From positions 79,853,465-79,917,464 of the forward strand of contig NC_044572.1 of NCBI RefSeq assembly GCF_901933205.1: a stretch of DNA of 64,000 nucleotides, given 5' to 3'. Positions 30,601 to 51,932 of the stretch are shown one piece after another. Position 1 is the stretch's first letter. Each line of letters starts with the position of its first letter. Under the pieces are notes generated by a model. That model searched no databases. It was not told the DNA's origin and saw nothing but the letters and a program-made list of their open reading frames with translations. The stretch comes from Camarhynchus parvulus. Taxonomy: Eukaryota > Chordata > Aves > Passeriformes > Thraupidae. A program made the position numbers and the translations under genes.

Positions 30601-33600
30601 TCCTTCATGCTTTGCCTCACATACAGTTCTCTTTTCTTGCAGCTATTTTATTTATCAGATTAGGTCTTGTCATCTTTGCAATTCACACAACAGGAAATCA
30701 ATAATTAATTATGGATAGGCAAAGCAATGCCTCACTGATTGCCTAAAACATCCAAGACTTGCACTTTATAAAACCACTGGGGATAGTTTCCTTGCTGTTT
30801 CTCACTTGAATAGATTTGGCAAGTAATTAGCACTTTATCTCTCCCTCATCCTGTGTCTCTTCATAGCTAAAATCAAGGGATGAGGTGTAAAATTAAGATA
30901 CAAGATCTATGATTAGAAGATGATAACAATGCACATCAAGAAGTGCATTTGAAAAAAGAGAAAAGTCACCAAGGCCATCTGTGGTATTTTGAAAGAAAAA
31001 AAATGGATTATAGTCTCAGAAGAATATAGTACCCCTTGCACTGCAATGGAAGAGAAAAACAGGGAGAGAAAATATTGTAGATTATTTTGAGGTGGAATGC
31101 TGACAGTGGGAGAATAATGGTGTTGCTCTCAGAGAAGCCGAGGTGGAGGCTGGGAGGTGTATATCTCATTTCAAAAAAAAAGAGTTTAACCACCGATTCT
31201 GAAAATGTCACTTCAAAGAGCCTACAGAAAACTTAATAATCCTCAGCCTGTTCCAGACAGTTTTGCTGCAGTTAATGACTGTCTGACTAGGAGCCCTTCT
31301 TTAAGCCTCATGCTGCCCTAAATACGTATTTCAATATCTATTTGTCTTTTGGCTTCTTAAGCATTGAACTTGTGCTGTGTCTGGGATGCAGAAAGGGTCA
31401 CTTATAAGTAAAAGCCATTTGTACACTGAAATTCAGAGTGAGAAGACAAGAAGCACTGAGGTCAAGCCCTCTGCACCAGATAGGAGACGGAAGCACTACG
31501 TGTGTCACACAGCTGCACCAGCTGTGGAGCAACGTGGCAGCCGCAGCATCTGGGACAGGGGACTGAGGGTCCCTGGGAGAGGTGGCTGCTCCAGTGGAGC
31601 TCTGCCACCTGCCTGGCCCTGCTGCTAATGCTGCTCTTTGCCTTGGCTCAAGTGATGGCATTGCTTCCATGGGGTTCTCAGCAGTCTCCATCCTCTCCCC
31701 CCAGTTAGGTCTGTACAGAGGAGGAGGGAGTGTCCTTCCTCAGAGGCTCACACGGGTGGTACGCTCAGCATGACCTTTAACCAGCAAACAACTGGCTTCA
31801 TCATCATCATGAAAAGGCATGGGAAGCAAGCTGTGTTTCCTTTAACCGCTTTGTCTAACTTCTCATTCTGTCCCCAACTTTCATCCAAATTAATGTAATA
31901 TTTTTAAAGCCCCAAAACATGATTAATTTCTCTTCTAAAAATAATCTTCTGGCTTCCCTAAGTTGTGGAAATGAGACTACAAGCACAAACACTAAAATCT
32001 TCAAATTAAGATGAGCTTCAGTGATGCATGTCTTCAGTTTGGGTCTGTTGATTTTGGGTGCTTGGCTCATAACTCTTTGGGAGAGGAGGGGAAGCATGAC
32101 ACTTGGAGTCAGCAGCCCTTCTGAAGCCATTGAAATTGCTCCAGAAGAAAGGATTTAAACCAAATGGACATGTAAACTGGGGGAACACCAGGATCTTCCA
32201 CACTCAATCCCTACTCTTCTCTTGAGCAGCATATCTTGATTTACCTCTTCAGAAGCAAAAGATAAAATCCTAGGAATAAAAATGGTAATACTCATTAGAA
32301 TTGTAGAGTAACTGATGGCAGTAAAATAATGTTTATTCATAATACATAGTAAAGCAGATCAATGCCCAGGAATTCTTTTCCGGAAACAACACAAGCAAAT
32401 CCAGAAACAAACAATACTTTGAGGAGTCATTTTCTGTTACTAGGATTTGACAGTGTAAATTCAATTTGAATTTGTAAATTCAAATTAAAAATTAAAAAAG
32501 CCTTTGGGTTTAAAATAGATAGTTTATATAAAACTAGTTGGTTTGTTTTTCAGGAGTGTTTCTAGAGTTTTTGAAGCTGTAAGAATTCAGTTAAAATCTC
32601 TCTTCCAAAGGAAATACTCCTCAAGTACAAAGGCAGGTGCTTTTTTAGAGAACAGTTGTCTCACCATCTCCTGCTCAGCAGCTCACATTTCCTTGTCACC
32701 CCCTCCAGTGGCGCACAGGTTCTGTTGGTGGGGACTAGTTAGCTTCTTCCCTTGGTGCCACAGGGCTGGCTTGGTATCTTTTTTGAGAAACATTGGGAAA
32801 TATATTTATTCTTTTTCTTTTATTAAAACAAAATAATATGATTCCAGATTGTGAATCCTAATAAGTAAGGGTGGTTGTTGGTGATCATAAAAAATAGATT
32901 ATTTCAGAAATCCCATGTGAGAGCACCATGAGATATTTATGTGGATAACCCAACTTTGTGACCATTTCAGATTTCTCACCACAGTCAAGTCATAGACATA
33001 AGTTTCATATGGCAATGTATCTAGATTATTTGATCCAGTTGTAATTTCTGCTTTGTCCTATTAGAGTTGTGACAGCAAATTACCACTGAAGAATTGCCCA
33101 GACCTATGTAAGTCTGATGAGCCTTGACTTAATTCACATCAGATTTATCCTTTGCTGTAGACGGCGTCACACTGGTGCACAGCAGTTGGGATGTTTCATT
33201 TAACCTGACAGTGCTGCTTTGGCTTGTGAAGGAAGCAGCACTCAGAGCAGTGTCTGACTCAGTTTCAAAGCAAGTAGATCCTACCTTACATACTTACAGG
33301 CGCTTTGCCTTGTTGCTGTGTCACCTACTTCTAACACCACAGTGAGTCCAGTTAGTGATCCCCGCAAGAAGTTATCTATCAAAACTTCACATTTCTACAC
33401 CTTATAACCATTACAAGAACAGATATTACTTCAGTTAATATCCTGGAACCAGTAAAAAGCTGGCTTGTGGATAAGGAAGTAGGATGACAAAGCAAGTCTG
33501 GTTCTGTGTGCTTCAAGTTGTCTGTAAATATCTATTAAATTAGGTTACAAGAGGATCAGACCTGAAGCAAGAAGTAGTGTGCTGGCAACATTGTAAATTT

Positions 33601-34142
33601 CAGGAAGGCAGGACACAACATTATCTATATTTTTTCAGGCTTTAGCTGTTTTTTAATTGGATTTTTTGCATCATTTTAATTTTTTCTCTCTAGTAGGAAT
33701 TTTCCATTTACAGGAAGTTGCTCTTCTCTGTTCCTGAAAATGTTCAAGTACCTATGGCCGGGAGTCAGAGCAGACTGTGCTCTTCAACACTGTAAGATAC
33801 TGAGCTATCACACAGCCATCATACCTCGTACAGTTCTTCTAGAGCACTCAGTGCTTTTCCAGTCAGTGTCTTCTTATAGAAGTTGATCAGTCAGAGGATA
33901 GAGCTTGTTTTCACTTTTGCTGCATGGCTATTATCACATGGACTGTTGTGGGATTTCTTTCTGAGTGGATGCTGTGAGGTATCCAGGATAGGCACTGTAC
34001 CCTTCCTGACTCCTGGACATGCCTCATTCCTGTTGGGAACTGTTGGGTCAACGTGTTGTCAGTTCCCATCAGGACTTAATTTAATTCAGTCTTCACAATG
34101 TTACTGTACTACAAGAGGGAAAGTAGTGTGTCTGATATCATC

Positions 34143-34568
34143 GGAAGGAAGGAAGGAAGGAAAGAAGGAAGGAAGGAAGGAAGGAAGGAAGGAAAGAAGG
34201 AAGGAAGGAAGGAAGGAAGGAAGGAAGGAAGGAAGGAAGGAAGGAAGAAGGAAGGAAGGAAGAAGAAGAAAAGGAAGGAAGAAGGAAGAAGGAAGAAGGA
34301 AAAGAAAAAGGAAGAAAAAAAAAAAAAAAAAAAAAAGAAAAAAAGAAAAGAAGAAGAAGAAGAAAAGAAGAAGAAAGGAAGGAAGGAAGAAGGAAGAAGG
34401 AAGGAAGAAGAAGAAGAAGAAGGAAGGAAGGAAGGAAGAAGGAAGGAAGGAAGGAAGGAAGAAGAAGGAAGAAGAAGAAAAGAAGGGGAAAGGAGGAAAA
34501 AAAAAAAGAAGGAAGGAAGGAAGGAAGGAAGGAAGGAAGGAAGGAAGGAAGGAAGGAAGGAAGGAAGA
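34143..34568 (+). repeat. Long GGAA/GAA polypurine microsatellite
   Basis: All 426 bases on the + strand are A or G, without a single pyrimidine. Blocks of perfect GGAA repeats at both ends flank GAA-rich, GAAGGA and A-run segments. The tract creates long false open frames on both strands (33883-34596, 34098-34655 and, on the minus strand, 34138-34593) made of Lys/Glu/Gly/Arg or Pro/Ser/Phe/Leu. Confidence 0.98.
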
Positions 34569-37383
34569 TTATATTTTCATGAGACATATGCAATAGGTGT
34601 TTGGTGCAATAAGTTTAGTCATCCTGACAAAATAATTCTTTTCACATGGGCCTGATGAAAATGATTTCTTTTCAAAATGACTGAAAGTTGAGCAGGAGAT
34701 AAAGAACCTGTTCAACCCTTAAGCCCAGCAGAGTGTTCAGAGAGACTACAATATCACTTTCATTTTCTATAGTGAACATCCAACTCCCATCCCAATTTTA
34801 ATCCTGAAACTTTTTCAAGAGGATGTTGTCACAAAGACATCACTGCAAATCAAGCTTTAGCATATGGACTGTACAAAGTAGCATTGATATAATAGTATAA
34901 TGGATATATTCAGTATAGTCAAAATATAGACAAATAGAAGATGTGTTGGAAGGATGTATAATGGTATTTCTGTAGTCTGGTTGTTCTCTGTCCTCCTGTA
35001 GTGTGCAGTTGCCACCTGTTAATTAATTTAATAAAATACATTTAACATTACATTTAAAAAATACATCCATTCTGTAACAGAATTGCATTGAATTGCTTTC
35101 CAATTTGTCAGATGCTTTTGTCTTACTCTTCCTCTCCTAGATCACATTTATGGCAAGTAAATAGGTTTCTTAAATTCAGCCTCACATACTTTGGTCTTGA
35201 GTTAGCTTTCATCTCTTTAGGACACTGCTGTATACTGTACCTTTAAGTATGCAAGTCAATTTAATTAAATTTCATTACAGGCAGTAGACCTGAAACAAAA
35301 TAATGAAAGCAGCCATCATGTCAGGTGGTATTTGTTTAGCCATTAAATTGAAAATACCCCCTTTAGGCTCTTAAAAATTAGTTTCAATATTTAATACTAA
35401 TAGCTTTTGGAATTGTTAATGGGTATAGTTTTAATAAATTTGTTACAAACTGTTTACCTTTTCACGGAAAGAAGCTTGTTGCTCGCTCCAGAAGAGAGCT
35501 AAGGATAAATAACTTGAAAGTATTAGGGTTTTGAAATACTGTGAGGTCTGGGAGCTGCCCACAGTCTGTGGAAAAACACCATGAAAGTTGTCATACAGTG
35601 GTAGGAGTGTGCCTTGTTTAGTCAAAGGCAATGCCAAGCCAGTACAAAACTTGCCTTAGAGTTTATTGTTTGCCTCACTTGTCTTGTTGAGCTGATTTGG
35701 CTTGCCAGCTTGAGAGTTTGTAGCAGAATTTATTTAAAGACCTCATTATAAGCACTATTGTCACCAGAGAGAAAAATGAAAATTTGCAGTGAAGAGAAGA
35801 AGGGAAAGCCTCTGCTGCAGAAAAAGACTGCTGATGCCGGCATCCATGCAGCTCTCCTTGATGCTCAGGCACCTCACGGTGCTGTGTCTGAGGAAGCAGC
35901 ATTGACAAAGCACCTGCTGATGTCCTGCACAGCCAAACCAGTGCCATGTGCTGTTCCTGCAGAGTCCGTGGGACAGTGCAGGTGTCAGGGATTTATTTAA
36001 TCTGCTTCCCGTCAGAACCAGGCTGCAGGTATTAATGTATACAACACCAATGGAATAGGCAACAAGAAGAAAGACTTAGGGGAAGACTCTTGTCACTTTT
36101 TTCTGAAAAATATGCCAGGGTTTTACTTGAGGGCAACAAGAGTGCAAACGGAGAGTATACTTGGCCGTGGACGTATCCAAATCCACAAAACTGTAAACAT
36201 TTCTACTTTGTTCTATGTAAGCATGGTTGATGTCTCTTCTTTCGCAGGCAGAGAGTAATGAATAGTACATCCCTTTTCCTTTTGTCAGATCTAAAGGCTG
36301 TCCTCCTCATAGCTTCCCCTTCTTCCATCTGTTTAAAAGAAAACTTATTTTTAAAAGAAATAAATTCTTTTGTAGAAAACTACAACAGCATGAGATATAG
36401 TCACCTTTCTTTTAAGAAATTCTTAACCCCAGAGAAGGAGAAAGAAGAACCATTTTTCTTCATCAGGATAAAGGCATGGGCTTCTTACATGTTTGCTCCT
36501 TCAGTTTCGTAATAGAGAAATGAATGCACAACTTACTGTCAACCAGAGACAAAAAAAATAAGGTTATATGTGTTACTTGGAGCCTTGGTTAAGATTATTG
36601 GACTTCAGCTATTCATTACAGCTCTAACTATAAACTATCATGTCTTCTTTAAAATACATGTATTTTATATATATGTACATATCATGTAGAGTAATTTCCA
36701 ATTTGATTTAAGAAGTTAGGGCTTCACAGATTTTTTTCTTCCATTATTATGAACCCTCCCTCTACCTTGGAGGATGTGGTTTGTGTAGAAACTTCTTTTT
36801 GGAGATGAGATATAAATTGGAAATGTTGTATATAGAAAATTTTGGTTTGAGGAAGTTGTATTAACGATCAAGTATTTATTTTTTCAAGTTACTCTTACTA
36901 TTTTTTATTAATTAACAAGATTTCTCCCTTATATTTTCTTATATGACTGTGATTAAATATGAGGTGCAGTTTAGTGAAGTGTCCTAAACAGGAGCGATGG
37001 AGGACAAACAGTCACTGCTGACTCCAGGGAGAGTCCTGACTGTGCTGTAAATGCCATAGCCCAGATTTCATTCTTCCTTATTTTTGTCTTTAAAATTGCA
37101 GCTGAGATACACCCCTATTTGTACAAATGCATTACATGAGGAGTACAGTCATTCAGCACCCGTAATCAGGTGTCACCTCTGGCTGTCCTAAGTTGTTTAT
37201 AAAATATCCTTCTACAAGAAGTGTTATCTTCATTCCTCCTGCTGTGTCACAGTCTTGCTGAGTTCTCTTTTCTAAGAGTCTCATGGAAAGGGGATTTTCA
37301 ACCCATCTTCTCTTCTGAGAACCAGGTGCCCATGGTTTCTGTGGATGGAACAAAGTCAGACAGATCCCTTGAGCAAAGGCATT

Positions 37384-37422
37384 TTGCTGGATGTGTGGAA
37401 TTCATTGCTGGATGTGTGGAAT
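37384..37422 (+). repeat. 21-base tandem duplication
   Basis: TTGCTGGATGTGTGGAATTC begins at 37384 and TTGCTGGATGTGTGGAAT again at 37405, a period of 21 bases. Confidence 0.9.
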
Positions 37423-38487
37423 GGCTGAGTTGGGGGGTGGGAATATCTTTACTACCCCAACCATGAATTATTCTTCTGTGAGCAAGAGGAAAATTCCAGC
37501 TGGTTTTTGGTAATGTTTTATTGTGTTTCTTTTTTTCAGCATTTCGTTGCAAAACTTTTGTTTAGCAGCATGCCTGGTGCTTGACTCAGTTTCCACTGAG
37601 CCCAACAGAAAGTGGGCATTTTCAAAACTGTGTGAGACTGGAAATCTCAATGTTACTGATTTAGATTTAACATTAAACACTGATAAAGACAGTTGCAATC
37701 TATCAATGCTGAAGGCAGCTGAAATACTGTCATTTAATGAGAACACTACCAGAAGTCAGTTTATGCTCTCATGATAGTTTCAGACTATATGTAATACGTT
37801 TTTAAAAATGTGAAGTACATTATTTTGTTTTATTGCATTATGTTATGGTGCAGGAATAAATCATGAAATATTTAAACTTTCCTTTTTTATTTTTGAACTA
37901 GCTGTTTCTAGTATTTGTATTACTTTGTTGCAGTTTTTTTAATACATCACCATGAACGCAGTTTTAAATAGAAGGAATAGAATTTCATTCCATATGCCTT
38001 GAAGAAAACTGGAACGAAATGCATTGATTCTTTTTCTCTTGCGTGTGAGCAAAGGGGCAGTTAGTATAACTCAGCTGAATTTGATGTGCAGTCTGGTAAT
38101 CCTGGAACTTCCCAATCTACTCATTCCAAAACTCTGCATAAAATGGAAAATATTTCAAGCCAGAATGCTGTTTATAATGTGAAAATTTAGGTTTGGAAAA
38201 AAGGCAGAACTATTAAACAAATAGTCTAAAACAAGTGCTAATAATTTGAGTCTTCCTGAGATGTGTTATTTTATAGAACTTTCTACATTTATTTTTAATC
38301 TTGCTGTGTCAATACAATCAGCACATCCTATCCTGTACCACTAACTGTATTTACCACCCAGTGGCAGGAAGAAGACAGCAGCCTACTGGTGTATCAGTAG
38401 TGAAAACACCAAAGAAAAATACTCTGCTTAAAGCAGGGAGCTGTGTGGCATTTTCACTGACTGTTGTCACCATTCTTGGTGTTGCAG

Positions 38488-38614
38488 GATGGATGGTCAC
38501 AGTATCACTTTGTAGCCTCATCTTCAACAATAGAAAGGGATCGGCAAAGACCGTACTCCTCATCACGCACGCCCTCCATCTCTCCCGTGCGCATGTCTCC
38601 CAACAACCGCTCAG
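38488..38614 (+). CDS. CTNND2: CTNND2 exon 3 of window: Ser/Pro-rich start of C-terminal tail
   Basis: This 127-base exon has acceptor TTGCAG and donor CAG|GTAAGG. It encodes [20 protein letters not shown] and then a Ser/Pro-rich stretch ([20 protein letters not shown]), ending one base into the next Ala codon. DGWSQYHF is the conserved junction after the armadillo domain in CTNND2, PKP4 and ARVCF. Several Ser-Pro sites (SISP, MSP) are plausible targets of proline-directed kinases; that is inference from motif only. A longer open frame (38301-38618) overlaps this exon in another phase and is a shadow. The exon starts in phase 0 and ends in phase 1. Confidence 0.96.
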
Positions 38615-38778
38615 GTAAGGCCAGGCCCAAGCAAAGGCACAGGTAAAAATCCATCACCGTCATTTTCCCTGACATCTGGATTTGTTGTTCACTCTGGTGG
38701 AAGGGCACAAAGTGCGTTCTTTACTGTCACCAAATTATTTGGTCAAAACAGGATTTAATTTTTTTTCATTAGCATCTG

Positions 38779-38836
38779 GTAAAGTTTTACAGAAGAAAGA
38801 CTATTCCGTAAAGTTGTACAGAAGAAAGATTATTCC
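38779..38836 (+). repeat. 29-base tandem duplication, 166 bases after exon 3
   Basis: GTAAAGTTTTACAGAAGAAA (38779) recurs as GTAAAGTTGTACAGAAGAAA (38808), both followed by a GA(C/T)TATTCC end. Two copies differ at only a few bases. Confidence 0.93.
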
Positions 38837-39799
38837 ATAACATTTTGTCATAAATTCTCCCAAAATGTTTTCTTGATGGGGATTACCTGACTAGGTCTCA
38901 GGGCAATGGCACCTATTGGTAGCACCAGGAAATTCTGTTGCTCACTTTGCTAGTCTTGAAAGCCACTATGTGGTTTATGACCATTTTGCACACTTAGCAG
39001 AAGTTTAAAGACCGACATTACTTTTTTTGTCAGCTTTTATTCTGGGTATGTGTGTATACATATGCAAATGTAAGTTTCACAGATTTGTCTACACATCTTC
39101 CTAACATTGATAGCATATTTACACCAGCTATTATCAATTTTATATGATCTGCACAATGAACTAATGTGCGTATCTCAACTAATGCCATAGTGCAAATTAA
39201 TTTTTCTATCTAGAAATTGGGTAATCTTTCCCTCACTTTATTCTAAGGTAAAACATACCTTCTTCATTAGATAAAGTCATTCCCAGTGAAAAATTTTCAC
39301 GATAAACAGAGTGCACTGACAGTCTTTCAGTGGCCTTTCTGCTGCTTTTCAATCAAACGCTGTCATTCCAAGAGTTTAGGATTAAAGTTGCCAAACTTAT
39401 TATTACCATTATGCCATAGTTTGCTTTTTAAGGAAATTGTTTTGTTAATTATCTGGAAGCTGCATCTTAGTCCTGCAGAACAACAATTGAGGAGATGTGA
39501 AAATGTAGCCAGAAGTACAGTGAGAGCTGCTATTCTGTTTTTAAGATCTGCCATTACACAAGTCCATAAAGGGCTCTTGTTCTTTTTTTTCTTCTCTAAA
39601 ATCTCATCTTGACTGTAAGTGCAAGGTACTTGAAATGGCCAGCCCTAAGATCTTAGTTCTGTCTCTTGCCAGAACCATCTTCTCACTTCTGTTACTCTAA
39701 ATTTCGGATGAAATTTTACTGCCATCCTCAGTTATCCTAGAAAAGACTGGAAAAGCACAAATAATAGTGGCTGTTTCTGGAGGAAGAAGAGCCCATGTC

Positions 39800-40890
39800 A
39801 TTACATACCAGTCAGCTCAATGTCAGTCTAGAAAATTGCTGGAACAAATAATCAGAACCTGAACAGCTCAAAGGTAGTAGGAACATAATATAGTACTTAG
39901 CTCTAGGAGTATCTATTTCTACATAATAATGTAAGTTGCTGTATGTCTGGTAGTATCCATATCAAATGCAAGCATTGATTCAATACCAGTTGCTCTTATT
40001 AAATCCATCTGAATTCCTGCTACAAGAATTTGCAGAAAGAAAAGTCAGTAAGTACAATATCCTATGATCAGTAAGCCTCTTTCACACAACATTTTTATGG
40101 AAAAGCCTAAGGCAAGCTAGCCAGCAGTTCAGAAAACATCCTCTGTGGTAAATAAAAAACTTACTGAAAACCATTCACAAGGAAAGAGTATTGTCTATTG
40201 CCAAAATGGCAGAATGCTGTGCTTAGAGCCTACCTTGGGTCCAGTACTCTTCAGTGGTTTTAGTAATGACCCAGATAATATGCAAAAGTTACCTCTTACC
40301 TTTGTGGGTGACATAAACCTGGGAGAAACTCACGTTCTTTGATGGGCATTATTGTAATTCAAACTGATCCTGAAAAATTGGAGGTAATATTCGAAGGGAA
40401 AAAAGTAACCAATCCTTTAAAAATAAGTTATAAGGAGAATGTCTGACTAGGTGACATTTCCTAATTTCTAAAGTTCTTTAAAAATTATCTGGGGATTTTT
40501 GTCAGTTGCACACATGATTTGGAAGGTGGAAAAATTAGGATATGAGAATATACTGAATGGACTATAATTGTTTAACTCAAGTAAAAGAGACATGAAATGG
40601 AGACAGTGGGAAGAGGTACACACCAAGTCTTCAAGCATGTAACAGCCAGCCATGAAGAGGAATGGTGTGATTTTTTTCCTGCTTTCATAGCAGACAAATG
40701 GAAATAATGAGCAGCAAGGAGTCAGGCTAGATTTTTCCTAGCAGTGGGGAAAGAAAGCACTGGAACAGAGTGCTTGGAGCTGTTATGTGATCTCTGTCAT
40801 TAGAGATCTTTAGTTCCAGATGAAAATCTGTTAAGAATTATGTTGGTATACTGGATCCTACTTTGGGATAAAGAGTTGAAGTAAACGAAC
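39800..40890 (+). mobile_element. Ancient, heavily decayed CR1 LINE with reverse transcriptase remnant
   Basis: Several widely spaced pieces match CR1 in the right order: a CCAGTCAGCTCAATGTCAGT segment with CTGGAACAAATAATCAGAAC (39809-39858), a reverse-transcriptase piece at 40225-40340 whose translation includes LGPVLFSGFSNDPDN and then F-V-G-D in place of the catalytic F-A-D-D, a GATCCTGAAAAATTGGAGG piece near 40365, and the 3' region GCAGCAAGGAGTCAGGCTAG, AGCACTGGAACAGAGTGC and TCTCTGTCATTAGAGATCTT (40710-40812). Stops and indels make it dead. The level of decay suggests an old subfamily shared across birds and perhaps other reptiles. Confidence 0.7.
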
Positions 40891-42706
40891 TCACACCATC
40901 CCATCCATCCCTAGGACTGGGTGATAACAGGCTTTTCTGTGTCCTTTAAGAATTAGAGCAGAAAAACCTTATCTCAATTTTCAGTCTAATATCAACCAAA
41001 GTCTTCATCTTTGCTTCCAGTAAAAACTCTGAAAGAGTTTCAGAGTTCTGCATTTTAATGCTTTCCAGAAAGTAGTTTTCCTCTCAGGGGAAGAGCGAGG
41101 GAATTCCCACAGGGAACAGAGAGATTATTTTATCTGTATCAGTCAATTTTGTTCAAAACACCAGAGTGTTTATAACCATTACCAGAGTATGTGAAATAAA
41201 ATGTGTCTCTCTGCTAGCAGCTTTTTCAAGGTTTGCATTCTGGCCCTCTCCCCATTAGACTCAAGCTGCCATTAGCTGATTTGCTGGTTTAACGTCATGT
41301 TTCTTTATATCTGCTGGATTATCAGCTTTAGATTTACATCACTGTTGGCAAACAGTTTAAAAGCAATCCCCAGTTCTAATGGCTTCATAAGAAAGAACAT
41401 CTGTCCCAAATTTGCTCTGTAAATTCAGAGGCCAGAGCCAGCAAAACCAAGTGAAGCAGATTTCAACCTCACTTGTGCTTCCCTACTCCATAGCTGAGTG
41501 CAAGTACTTCACTGTTGCTCAACTAAAAAATGTAACATATTTAGAGATGCTGGAAGATATGCCTCAAGGTCGAGCTTCACAAAGAGTTTGTATTACATTT
41601 TTAATTTTTTTTCTTTTCTTTGTTTATGAACAAAGGGATTGTTACTGGTTTTGAGCTTCTTTTTACATAGCAAATACCTGGATGGAGGCAGTTGAGTAGG
41701 GGCAAGCACCAGTACTTCAGTAATATTTGTACCACTGTGCCCTTATGAGGTTCTGGGGAGCTCTGCTACTCACCCAGTGCTCCTCCTGCCCTCCACAACA
41801 GGGAAAGTGCACTTTATTTACCAACACCTAAATATACTGAAGTCAGTTTAGTTGAAAGCCATTATTTTTTCCTTTGCTTTTCCCCTTTTCCTAAGCATTG
41901 CAAGCGCTAAGGCTTCATGATCAGTGCCAGTGATCACCTCCACATTCTCCAGTGTGTGAGACTTGAGTACAAAACCCAGTTCTCTTTTGTGCTACCTGTG
42001 CTTTCCTCCTTTTAGTTGTGCCGTGAGTATAGGTGATAAAGGATTTAGTTTTAATAAAAATTGCCTAAAGTAGCAGTTGTTGCTTTAGTGGCAGTTATTC
42101 ACACATATAGATATTTAAAAACAGAGAAATTATTTGAATTACCTTTAACTGTTAGGCATTCTTTGATATATGTTTTCTAGGGGGGAAAAGGCTTTCTTTT
42201 CTTCCCTTTTCCATTAGAATAACTTAATTGGTTTATTTATTTTCAAGAGAAAAGGGAAAAAAACAATTTTATAAGGGTTTTTCCCACACAGTTGAAAGTT
42301 AACAGTCTTTTCAACGGAAGTAAAATAACTATTTTGAGGAAAAAAATGGAAGTGTCCATACCAGAAAGTTTTGCCAAGTTAAAGAAACTGAAAAATGAAA
42401 GGAGAAAAAAAATACTGTTGTACTTTTCCTTTTGAATAGCGATCATCTTAGATGTTGGATGTAAGTAAAAAGAAATTTAACATTTAGAAATAAAATTATG
42501 TTTGCAGTTGATTGTCCAATGAATACATTTGCCTTGCCCTTGAAATAACAGCATCTCTTCCTCCATTATGTGGTAGTGTTTCTTCAATCAGCTTCATGTT
42601 AGAAAACTAACAGATATAAACTTTACTGGAATGCTTACTCAAGAGTTAAACCCTACTTTCAGTCATGTATGATTAAAAAAAGAAAAAATCCATTTTTGTT
42701 ATCTAG

Positions 42707-42838
42707 CAAGTGCCCCAGCCTCACCTCGGGAAATGATCAGCCTAAAAGAAAGAAAAACAGACTATGAATCAACTGGAACTAACGCCACTTACCATGGAAG
42801 CAAGGGAGAACACACTTCTAGGAAAGACACCATGACAG
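42707..42838 (+). CDS. CTNND2: CTNND2 exon 4 of window: C-terminal tail, symmetric exon
   Basis: This 132-base exon completes the split Ala codon and encodes [20 protein letters not shown] then [20 protein letters not shown] and TMT, ending one base into another Ala codon. The donor is CAG|GTGAGA. The acceptor is a TAG (TTGTTATCTAG) behind a short, A-interrupted pyrimidine tract, so it looks weaker than the others. Both ends are phase 1 and the length is divisible by three, so the exon could be skipped without breaking the frame. The content is a charged, Ser/Thr-rich disordered tail with no folded domain that I recognise. Confidence 0.96.
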
Positions 42839-51714
<8,876 letters not shown>

Positions 51715-51905
51715 GACTTGGGCAGATACAAAAGCTCCAGGAACTGTGCATGTGCATGCATACCACGAGACATTTTTTTTCCTGCAAATTTAGTTTGTTA
51801 AAGCCTGTTCCATAGGAAGGCACAGATAACCAGTATGGAGAAAATTAAGAGATTTTTTTAGAAGGGTAAAAGATATGAAAGCTAAACCTGGGAGTAATTA
51901 GAAAG

Positions 51906-51932
51906 AAATATATATATACATATATATATTTT
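51906..51932 (+). repeat. AT-dinucleotide microsatellite in 3' UTR
   Basis: Alternating TA units interrupted by one ACAT, about 190 bases past the stop codon. Confidence 0.85.

Larger units (their letters stand above)
38615..42706 (+). other. CTNND2 intron (4.1 kb)
   Basis: Bounded by GTAAGG and ATCTAG. It holds a 29-base tandem duplication (38779-38836) and an ancient CR1 (about 39800-40890). Confidence 0.93.

Noticed and set aside
33883..34655. Long open frames (237 and 185 codons on +, 151 on -) rich in Lys/Glu/Gly/Arg or Pro/Ser/Phe/Leu
   Set aside because: They are produced by the polypurine repeat, which lacks the T or C needed for stops in several frames; they are not genes.
38301..38618. 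105-codon frame overlapping exon 3
   Set aside because: It is in a different phase from the conserved DGWSQYHF reading frame and spans the acceptor; a shadow.
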